Assembly: GCF_008801835.1 (NCBI RefSeq)
Contig: NZ_VZOW01000033.1
Span: 1 to 60,340, forward strand
Source of the DNA: Cupriavidus pauculus
GTDB taxonomy: Bacteria; Pseudomonadota; Gammaproteobacteria; Burkholderiales; Burkholderiaceae
Length of the DNA stretch: 60,340 bases
Direction of reading: 5' to 3'
Shown: piece by piece, positions 54,462 to 60,340 of the stretch
Position numbering within the stretch: position 1 is the first letter of the stretch
Layout: each line of letters starts with the position of its first letter
The notes under the pieces: model-generated
The model's input: only the letters and a program-made list of their open reading frames with translations
What the model was told of the DNA's origin: nothing
The model's database searches: none
Position numbers and translations under genes: made by a program

Positions 54462-55871
54462 ATGGCCAAGACGCTCTACGACAAACTTTGGGATGACCAC
54501 ACCGTTCACGTCGAGGAAGACGGCACCACGCTGCTCTACATCGACCGTCATCTGCTGCATGAAGTGACCAGCCCGCAGGCCTTCGAGGGGCTGAAGCTGG
54601 CGGAGCGTCCGGTATGGCGTATCAGCGCGAACCTGGCCGTGTCCGACCATAACGTGCCGACCACCGACCGCACGCAGGGCATTGCCGATCCGGTCTCGAA
54701 GCTGCAGGTGGACACGCTCGACGCCAACTGCGACGCCTATGGCATCACGCAGTTCAAGATGAACGATCACCGCCAGGGCATCGTGCATGTGATCGGGCCG
54801 GAGCAGGGCGCGACGCTGCCCGGCATGACGGTGGTTTGCGGCGACTCGCACACCAGCACGCATGGCGCGTTCGGCGCGCTGGCGCATGGCATCGGCACCT
54901 CCGAAGTGGAGCACGTGCTGGCCACGCAGACGCTGCTGGGCAAGAAGGCCAAGAACATGCTGATCACGGTGGAAGGCAAGCTGCCGCGCGGCTGCACCGC
55001 CAAGGACATCGTGCTGGCCATCATCGGCAAGATCGGCACGGCGGGCGGCACCGGCTACACCATGGAGTTTGCCGGCTCGGCTATTCGCGATCTGACCATG
55101 GAAGGCCGCATGACCGTGTGCAACATGGCGATCGAGGCCGGGGCGCGCGCCGGTCTGGTGGCCGTGGACGACGTGACGCTCGAATACGTGAAGAATCGCC
55201 CGTTTGCACCGCAGGGCGTGGAATGGGATCAGGCCGTGGCCTACTGGCGCACGCTGCATTCCGACGCCGGCGCCCATTTCGACAAGGTCGTGCAGCTGCG
55301 CGCCGAGGAAATCCGTCCGCAGGTGACCTGGGGCACTTCGCCCGAGATGGTGGTCAGCATCGAGGATCGCGTACCCGATCCCGAGCGCGAAAAGGATCCG
55401 AACAAGCGCAACGCCATGGAGCGCGCGCTCGAGTACATGAACCTGCAGCCCAACGTGCCGATGGAATCGATCAGCATCGACAAGGTTTTTATCGGTTCAT
55501 GCACCAACAGCCGCATCGAAGACATGCGCGCCGCCGCGTGGGTGGTGCAGAAACTTGGCCGCAAGGTTGCGTCGAACGTGAAGCTGGCGATGGTGGTGCC
55601 GGGTTCGGGTCTGGTCAAGGAGCAGGCCGAGCGCGAAGGCCTGGACAAGGTGTTCAAGGCTGCCGGTTTCGAATGGCGTGAGCCGGGCTGCTCGATGTGT
55701 CTGGCCATGAACGCCGACCGACTGGAGCCGGGCGAGCGCTGCGCGTCCACCTCGAACCGCAATTTCGAGGGACGTCAGGGCGCCGGCGGCCGTACGCACC
55801 TGGTCAGCCCGGCCATGGCGGCGGCGGCGGCCATCGAGGGGCATTTCGTCGATATCCGCAAGCTCGGCTGA
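54462..55871 (+). CDS. leuC: 3-isopropylmalate dehydratase large subunit
   Basis: This is a 469-residue aconitase-family subunit which, with LeuD, isomerises 2- to 3-isopropylmalate in leucine synthesis. The [4Fe-4S] ligands are in VFIGSCTNSRIEDMRAA and in EPGCSMCLAMNADRL. Other motifs are VVCGDSHTSTHGAFGALAHG and RNFEGRQGAGGRTHLVSP. MAKTLYDKLWDDHTVHVEED at 54462 is the family-like start; the long upstream frame is a shadow. An entericidin gene and leuD follow. Confidence 0.97.
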   Translation: MAKTLYDKLWDDHTVHVEEDGTTLLYIDRHLLHEVTSPQAFEGLKLAERPVWRISANLAVSDHNVPTTDRTQGIADPVSKLQVDTLDANCDAYGITQFKMNDHRQGIVHVIGPEQGATLPGMTVVCGDSHTSTHGAFGALAHGIGTSEVEHVLATQTLLGKKAKNMLITVEGKLPRGCTAKDIVLAIIGKIGTAGGTGYTMEFAGSAIRDLTMEGRMTVCNMAIEAGARAGLVAVDDVTLEYVKNRPFAPQGVEWDQAVAYWRTLHSDAGAHFDKVVQLRAEEIRPQVTWGTSPEMVVSIEDRVPDPEREKDPNKRNAMERALEYMNLQPNVPMESISIDKVFIGSCTNSRIEDMRAAAWVVQKLGRKVASNVKLAMVVPGSGLVKEQAEREGLDKVFKAAGFEWREPGCSMCLAMNADRLEPGERCASTSNRNFEGRQGAGGRTHLVSPAMAAAAAIEGHFVDIRKLG

Positions 55872-55919
55872 GGGCCGGGCAGGGCAACGGGTCAACCACG
55901 ACTTTCGAACAGAGAGAAC

Positions 55920-56051
55920 ATGAAAAAGTTCGTGATCACGCTGCTGGCATGCCTGGGCATGCTGCACCTGGCTGGCTGCAACACGATGGCCGGATTGGGC
56001 AAGGACACGCAGGCTGCGGGGCGTTCGCTGGAAAACGCCGCCCGCAAGTAA
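55920..56051 (+). CDS. ecnAB: Entericidin A/B-family small lipoprotein
   Basis: This is a 43-residue lipoprotein: MKKFVITLLACLGMLHLAGC with lipobox LAGC (Cys20 is lipidated), then NTMAGLGKDTQAAGRSLENA. Entericidins are small membrane lipoproteins of the Ecn toxin/antidote type; EcnB is linked to bacteriolysis under stress and EcnA is its antidote. One copy alone is common in this order, and its role is unclear. It lies 48 bases after leuC and 10 before leuD on the same strand, so it must be transcribed with the leucine genes. Confidence 0.88.
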   Translation: MKKFVITLLACLGMLHLAGCNTMAGLGKDTQAAGRSLENAARK

Positions 56052-56061
56052 GGACACCACC

Positions 56062-56712
56062 ATGGAAAAATTCACCGTACATAGCGGCCTTGTGGCGCCG
56101 CTCGATCGCGAAAACGTCGATACCGACGCGATCATCCCGAAGCAGTTTCTGAAGTCGATCAAGCGCACGGGGTTCGGCCCGAACCTGTTCGACGAGTGGC
56201 GTTACAAGGATGTGGGCGAGCCCGGCAAGGACAACAGCAAGCGTCCGCTGAATCCCGATTTCGTGCTGAACCAGCCGCGCTACCAGGGCGCTTCGGTGCT
56301 GCTGGCGCGCAACAATTTCGGCTGCGGCAGCTCGCGCGAGCACGCCCCGTGGGCGCTGACGCAATACGGTTTCCGCGCCGTGATCGCGCCGAGTTTCGCC
56401 GATATCTTCTTCAACAACTGCTACAAGAACGGTCTGCTGCCGGTGGTGCTGACCGAACAGCAGGTCGATCACCTGTTCAACGAGACCAACGCGTTTGCCG
56501 GCTACAAGCTGACCATCGACCTGGACAAGCAGGTGGTATTCACGCCGGGCGGCAACAGCTATCCGTTCGACATCGCGCCGTTCCGCAAGTACTGCATGCT
56601 CAACGGTTTCGACGACATCGGCCTGACCTTGCGCCACAAGGACAAGATCAAGGCGTACGAGGCCGAGCGCCTGACCCGCATGCCGTGGCTCGGCAATCGC
56701 GTGGTCGGTTAA
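56062..56712 (+). CDS. leuD: 3-isopropylmalate dehydratase small subunit
   Basis: This is a 216-residue swivelling subunit, partner of LeuC. Motifs are LDRENVDTDAIIPKQFLKSI, ARNNFGCGSSREHAPWALTQ and GFRAVIAPSFADIFFNNCYK. The start at 56062 follows AAGGACACCACC. It lies 10 bases behind the entericidin gene and 61 before leuB. Confidence 0.97.
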   Translation: MEKFTVHSGLVAPLDRENVDTDAIIPKQFLKSIKRTGFGPNLFDEWRYKDVGEPGKDNSKRPLNPDFVLNQPRYQGASVLLARNNFGCGSSREHAPWALTQYGFRAVIAPSFADIFFNNCYKNGLLPVVLTEQQVDHLFNETNAFAGYKLTIDLDKQVVFTPGGNSYPFDIAPFRKYCMLNGFDDIGLTLRHKDKIKAYEAERLTRMPWLGNRVVG

Positions 56713-56773
56713 GGTTCGCTTAGTCCGGGCGACGCCGGCGATGCGGCCGGTGCGTCCACATCAAGGAAGACAG

Positions 56774-57841
56774 ATGAAGATTGCAGTTCTGCCGGGCGAC
56801 GGCATCGGCCCCGAAATCGTTGCGGAAGCCGTCAAGGTGCTCAACGCGCTCGACGAAAAATTCGAACTGGAAACCGCACCCGTGGGCGGCGCCGGCTACG
56901 AGGCCGAAGGTCATCCGCTGCCCGAGAACACGCTGAAGCTGGCCCAGCAAGCCGACGCGATCCTGTTCGGCGCCGTAGGCGACTGGAAGTACGACAGCCT
57001 CGAGCGTCCGCTGCGTCCGGAACAGGCCATCCTGGGCCTGCGCAAGCATTTGCAGCTGTTCGCCAATTTCCGTCCGGCCATCTGCTACCCCGAACTGACC
57101 GGTGCATCGAGCCTGAAGCCCGAACTGGTGGCCGGTCTGGACATCCTGATCGTGCGCGAACTGAACGGCGACATCTATTTCGGCCAGCCGCGCGGCGTGC
57201 GCGAGGCGCCGGACGGCCTGTTCAAGGGCGCCCGCGAAGGCTTCGACACGATGCGCTATAGCGAGCCGGAAATTCGCCGGATCGCCCACGTGGCATTCCA
57301 GGCCGCGGCCAAGCGCGGCAAGAAGCTGTGCAGCGTTGACAAGGCCAACGTGCTGGAGACGTTCCAGTTCTGGAAGGACATCATGATCGATGTCAGCAAG
57401 GAATATCCGGATGTCGAGCTGTCGCACATGTACGTGGACAACGCAGCGATGCAGTTGGTGAAGGCGCCGAAGAGCTTCGACGTGATCGTCACGGGCAATA
57501 TGTTCGGCGACATCCTCTCGGACGAGGCCGCCATGCTGACCGGTTCGATCGGCATGCTGCCGTCGGCGTCGCTCGATGCGAACAACAAGGGCCTGTACGA
57601 GCCGTCGCACGGCTCCGCGCCCGATATCGCCGGCAAGGGCGTGGCGAATCCGTTGGCCACGATCCTGTCCGCCGCGATGATGCTGCGTTATTCGCTGAAC
57701 CGCGCGGAACAGGCCGATCGTATCGAGGCGGCGGTCAAGAAGGTGCTGGCCCAGGGCTATCGCACTGGCGACATCCTGACGCCGGGCTGCAAACAGGTGG
57801 GCACGCGCGAGATGGGCGACGCGGTGCTGGCAGCACTGTAA
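56774..57841 (+). CDS. leuB: 3-isopropylmalate dehydrogenase
   Basis: This is a 355-residue NAD-dependent oxidative decarboxylase that gives the leucine precursor 2-ketoisocaproate. Motifs are VLPGDGIGPEIVAEAV, LRKHLQLFANFRP (substrate Arg residues), ELNGDIYFGQPRG and NMFGDILSDEAAMLTGSIGM (metal-binding Asp residues). AGGAAG lies before the ATG at 56774; the frame from 56741 is rejected. It ends the leucine genes. Confidence 0.97.
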   Translation: MKIAVLPGDGIGPEIVAEAVKVLNALDEKFELETAPVGGAGYEAEGHPLPENTLKLAQQADAILFGAVGDWKYDSLERPLRPEQAILGLRKHLQLFANFRPAICYPELTGASSLKPELVAGLDILIVRELNGDIYFGQPRGVREAPDGLFKGAREGFDTMRYSEPEIRRIAHVAFQAAAKRGKKLCSVDKANVLETFQFWKDIMIDVSKEYPDVELSHMYVDNAAMQLVKAPKSFDVIVTGNMFGDILSDEAAMLTGSIGMLPSASLDANNKGLYEPSHGSAPDIAGKGVANPLATILSAAMMLRYSLNRAEQADRIEAAVKKVLAQGYRTGDILTPGCKQVGTREMGDAVLAAL

Positions 57842-58071
57842 TCGCCGCGCCCACCTCTTTCGCCCCTCCCGTCTGGCGCGAGGGGCGGGAGGACGGGGCG
57901 GCGGGCGATACCACGCGCGGCGGCACGATGCGAATGCGCAATTTGTTGCCGTTTGCAAAGCGCTGCGGCGGCTGGACGAGGCCGGCAATACCGGAAAATC
58001 GCTTCGAAAGCTACAAAACACCCCGCATTTCCGCTGCGGCGGCGCGGCAAATTCGTGTAGACTCTCCCGCT
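57842..58071. other. Spacer behind leuB, up to the asd leader
   Basis: This is GC-rich, with a hairpin CGCCCCTC/GAGGGGCG just behind leuB that has no T run. No gene is evident. The -10 candidate TAGACT (58058-58063) for the next unit lies at its end. Confidence 0.4.
58058..58063 (+). promoter_or_regulatory. Candidate -10 box for the asd leader transcript
   Basis: TAGACT lies 8 bases before the leader-peptide ATG (58072). Transcription would start at or next to that ATG, implying a leaderless message; no Shine-Dalgarno is visible. The -35 is poor. Confidence 0.4.
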
Positions 58072-58209
58072 ATGGCCCGAATCCACCAGTCCCCTCTGAC
58101 TGCCAGCGCAGCTTGCACCGCCACCCGCGGCGCGATCGGCGTGGATTCGCCTGGCCAAGCAGTTACCGCAACGACGATTAAAACCATTACCAAAAAAACG
58201 ATCCGCTAG
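58072..58209 (+). CDS. Candidate Thr/Ile/Lys-rich leader peptide upstream of asd
   Basis: This is a 45-codon ORF, ATG 58072 to TAG 58207-58209. Its last 15 residues (VTATTIKTITKKTIR) contain six Thr, three Ile and three Lys, unlike any nearby protein. Asd makes the common precursor of threonine, isoleucine, lysine and methionine, so slow decoding of these codons could signal end-product shortage, as thrL does for Thr and Ile. The ORF ends 89 bases before asd. The following DNA has short exclusive stems but no clear T-run terminator. Function is inferred from codon content and position. Confidence 0.5.
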   Translation: MARIHQSPLTASAACTATRGAIGVDSPGQAVTATTIKTITKKTIR

Positions 58210-58298
58210 ATCGTTCGTCGTGCCTGCCCGTCTTCCCCGCGCAGCCACGCCGGGCGAGGAAAATGGCGGGGAAGTTCAAATCACATCCGAGGTAAGTC

Positions 58299-59435
58299 AT
58301 GATTGTAGGTCTCGTCGGTTGGCGAGGAATGGTCGGCAGCGTCCTGATGCAGCGCATGCAGGAAGAGGGCGATTTCGACCATATCGAGCCCGTTTTCTTC
58401 AGCACGTCCAACGCCGGCGGCAAGGCCCCGGCCATGGCGAAGAACGAAACCACGCTGAAAGATGCCAATGACATCGAAGCGCTGAAGAAGTGCGATGTTG
58501 TGCTCACGGCGCAGGGTGGCGATTACACCAACGACGTTTTCCCGCGCCTGCGGGCCGCCGGCTGGAATGGTTACTGGATCGACGCGGCTTCGTCGCTGCG
58601 GATGAAGGACGATGCAATCATCGTGCTCGATCCGGTGAACCTCGGCGTGATCAAGGACGCGCTGTCCAAGGGCGTGAAGAACTTCATCGGCGGCAACTGC
58701 ACGGTCAGCTGCATGATGATGGGTCTGGGCGGCCTGTTCCAGCACGATCTGGTCGAGTGGATGACCTCGATGACGTATCAGGCCGCTTCCGGCGGCGGTG
58801 CCCAGCACATGCGCGAATTGCTGACGCAATTCGGCACGCTGAACGCCGCGGTCAAGCCGCTGCTGGACGATCCGGCCTCGGCCATCCTGGAAATCGACCG
58901 CCAGATCCTGTCGACGCAGCACGGTCTGTCTGCCGACGAAACCAAGCAATTCGGCGTGCCGCTGGCCGGAAACCTGATTCCCTGGATCGACAAGGATCTC
59001 GGCAACGGCGTGTCGAAGGAAGAATGGAAGGCCGGCGCGGAAACCAATAAGATTCTCGGCCGTGGCGAAGGGTTCGTCGGCGCCACGGGCGCCAGCCCGA
59101 TTGCCGTCGACGGCCTGTGCGTGCGAATCGGCGCCATGCGCTGCCATTCGCAGGCGCTGACCATCAAGCTGCGCAAGGATGTGCCGCTCGATGAAATCGA
59201 AGGCATGCTGGCCGCCAATAACCAGTGGGCCAAGGTTGTGCCGAATACGCGCGAAGCCAGCATGAAGGACCTGACGCCGGCTGCGGTGACGGGTACGCTG
59301 ACGATTCCGGTGGGCCGTTTGCGCAAGATGCAGATGGGCGGCGAATACCTGTCGGCCTTCACGGTGGGCGATCAACTGCTGTGGGGCGCGGCCGAACCGC
59401 TGCGGCGTATGCTGCGCATTCTGATCGAAGCTTGA
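58299..59435 (+). CDS. asd: Aspartate-semialdehyde dehydrogenase
   Basis: This is a 378-residue NADP enzyme converting aspartyl phosphate to the semialdehyde, precursor of Lys, Thr, Met, Ile and diaminopimelate. The nucleotide loop is MIVGLVGWRGMVGSVLMQRM. The catalytic Cys134 is in IGGNCTVSCMMMGL, and AIRCHS-like IGAMRCHSQALTIKL holds the active-site His. Length is normal for the Gram-negative type. CCGAGGTAAGTC precedes the ATG at 58299. An unusual leader ORF lies upstream. Confidence 0.97.
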   Translation: MIVGLVGWRGMVGSVLMQRMQEEGDFDHIEPVFFSTSNAGGKAPAMAKNETTLKDANDIEALKKCDVVLTAQGGDYTNDVFPRLRAAGWNGYWIDAASSLRMKDDAIIVLDPVNLGVIKDALSKGVKNFIGGNCTVSCMMMGLGGLFQHDLVEWMTSMTYQAASGGGAQHMRELLTQFGTLNAAVKPLLDDPASAILEIDRQILSTQHGLSADETKQFGVPLAGNLIPWIDKDLGNGVSKEEWKAGAETNKILGRGEGFVGATGASPIAVDGLCVRIGAMRCHSQALTIKLRKDVPLDEIEGMLAANNQWAKVVPNTREASMKDLTPAAVTGTLTIPVGRLRKMQMGGEYLSAFTVGDQLLWGAAEPLRRMLRILIEA

Positions 59436-59494
59436 TCGTCAGATTCGCCTCGCCGCTGCGTTGCGGGGAGGCAACAGAATGCACCGCTTTGCTT

Positions 59495-59522
59495 ACAACG
59501 CCGCGCGCCAGCGCGGCGTTGT
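59495..59522 (+). terminator. Hairpin behind asd
   Basis: ACAACGCCGCGC-GCCA-GCGCGGCGTTGT is a perfect 12-bp stem, 60 bases after asd. The following TGCATCC is only weakly T-rich, so termination may be partial. Confidence 0.6.
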
Positions 59523-59729
59523 TGCATCCGGGACCCTATTTTTCTTGGGCTTGCGTCACAATACAGCGGCGCTTGGCCAGGGGGCATCGCAGCTGCGGGA
59601 TCGGGAAAGGCCGCTGCGACACGCGCGCGACAGGGGCGGCCGTTTGGTCCGCCACCCGTTGCCGTCCACCAGCCAGCCATTTGGGGTCGGGTTAATTTTT
59701 TGCTACTAAAACCATAAATGGAGCACGAG

Positions 59730-60340
59730 GTGAGTGTGAGCCTACTTCGCCGGAAAGATGCGCCTATTGTCCGTCAGCGCTGGTCAACGCTGGCCATCAC
59801 GGCTGTTGGTCTGCTGCTGGCGCAGCCGGCTGCGTATGCCGCAGGGTTTGGACAACTACGGGTCCAGTCCAACCTGGGGCAGCCGCTCCAGGCCGAAATC
59901 GATATCACCGGCGTATCGGCCGAGGAAGCCGACAGTCTTGCTGTCAAGCTGGCTTCGCCGTCCGCCTATGCCCGCGCGGGGCTTACCTACCTGCCGGCGA
60001 TTTCCGGCGTGAAGCTCGACGTGCAGAAGCGGCCGAACGGCAGCTACGTCGCCACTGTCCGCTCGAACCAGCCGCTGAGTGAACCGTTCGTCGACATCCT
60101 GATCGACATGAGCTGGTCCAGCGGCAAGGTCACGCGCGCATATACGTTCCTGCTGGATCCGGCAGGCGCCAAGTCGCCGGAACAGTCGTTTGCGCCGACG
60201 ACCGTGGTGCAGGCCGCGACGCCCGATGCGTCGCCCGCTACCGCGCCGTCCGCACCGGCTCCCGTTGCCGCCGCGCCCGCCATTGCGCCGGCGCCGTCCG
60301 CCGAAACGCCACGCCCGGCGCCGCCCCGTCAGCCGCGCCG
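59730..60340 (+). CDS. fimV: FimV-type peptidoglycan-binding/pilus assembly protein, N-terminal part
   Basis: The gene runs off the right edge; about 203 codons are visible. After a signal peptide (ITAVGLLLAQPAAYA) comes the FimV N-terminal domain: GFGQLRVQSNLGQPLQAEID, ADSLAVKLASPSAYARAGLT and LIDMSWSSGKVTRAYTFLLD. It then passes into an Ala/Pro-rich linker. FimV is an inner-membrane hub for type IV pili and polarity; a LysM motif and a C-terminal TPR are expected beyond the edge. GTG 59730 is chosen because GGAG lies six bases before it; ATG 59718 in the same frame lacks a site. It often follows asd in this order. Confidence 0.9.
   Translation, partial: MSVSLLRRKDAPIVRQRWSTLAITAVGLLLAQPAAYAAGFGQLRVQSNLGQPLQAEIDITGVSAEEADSLAVKLASPSAYARAGLTYLPAISGVKLDVQKRPNGSYVATVRSNQPLSEPFVDILIDMSWSSGKVTRAYTFLLDPAGAKSPEQSFAPTTVVQAATPDASPATAPSAPAPVAAAPAIAPAPSAETPRPAPPRQPR

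Overview
The window looks like chromosomal DNA of a beta-proteobacterium of the order Burkholderiales, most likely Cupriavidus or a close Ralstonia relative. The evidence is the high-GC backbone, the protein sequences, and a gene order that I recall from those genomes: acnA - mdh - gntR - sdhCDAB - sdhE - gltA, then liv genes, leuC - entericidin - leuD - leuB, asd, fimV. The genus call is an inference from memory, not a database result. I saw no rRNA, tRNA, CRISPR array or insertion sequence.

Region by region. (1) 1-1958 is visibly AT-rich and foreign-looking. It holds the broken C-terminal part of a family-19 glycoside hydrolase protein (a likely type VI secretion effector) and an exported neighbour that could be its immunity protein. 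(2) 2179-6295 holds a small exported protein, an SMR efflux pump behind a leader terminator, a coiled-coil protein, a BenE-type transporter and an orphan periplasmic binding protein. (3) 6296-15738 is mostly housekeeping: a candidate small RNA, the ABC-F protein Uup, an MFS transporter with a tiny membrane partner, and topoisomerase IV (parE, parC) with a lytic transglycosylase gene between them. (4) 16123-24429 starts with a split chromate transporter. It continues with a seven-gene minus-strand run: VOC protein, AlaX editing protein, LysE exporter, EamA exporter, RidA, aminotransferase and GST. A MocR-type regulator is divergent to this run. (5) 24425-30974 contains htpG with a clear sigma-32 promoter, a deoxyinosine glycosylase, an ArsR regulator with an SRPBCC-GST fusion enzyme, a FlxA-like protein, a TPR membrane protein and a spermidine-synthase-like protein. 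(6) 31006-35917 contains two tandem DUF1120 proteins, a dipeptide-type binding protein, a DUF2863 protein and a 44-residue membrane protein. (7) 36130-48599 is the TCA-cycle block. (8) 49211-60340 is the liv transporter, the leucine pathway, asd with a candidate leader peptide, and the start of fimV.

How the genes work together. AcnA, Mdh, SdhABCD and GltA supply consecutive TCA-cycle steps, and a GntR/UTRA regulator with a perfect 18-bp palindrome sits inside the block. LivKHMGF imports branched-chain amino acids next to leuCDB, which make leucine. Asd feeds Lys, Thr, Met and Ile synthesis.

The three signals I rate highest are these. A 45-codon ORF upstream of asd ends in a run of Thr, Ile and Lys codons, which suggests attenuation by the end products of Asd. 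The MocR-linked run combines RidA, AlaX and two exporters, which suggests a serine/alanine-type amino-acid stress module. An ArsR-controlled single-ORF SRPBCC-GST fusion enzyme has its operator only 4 bp from the start codon.
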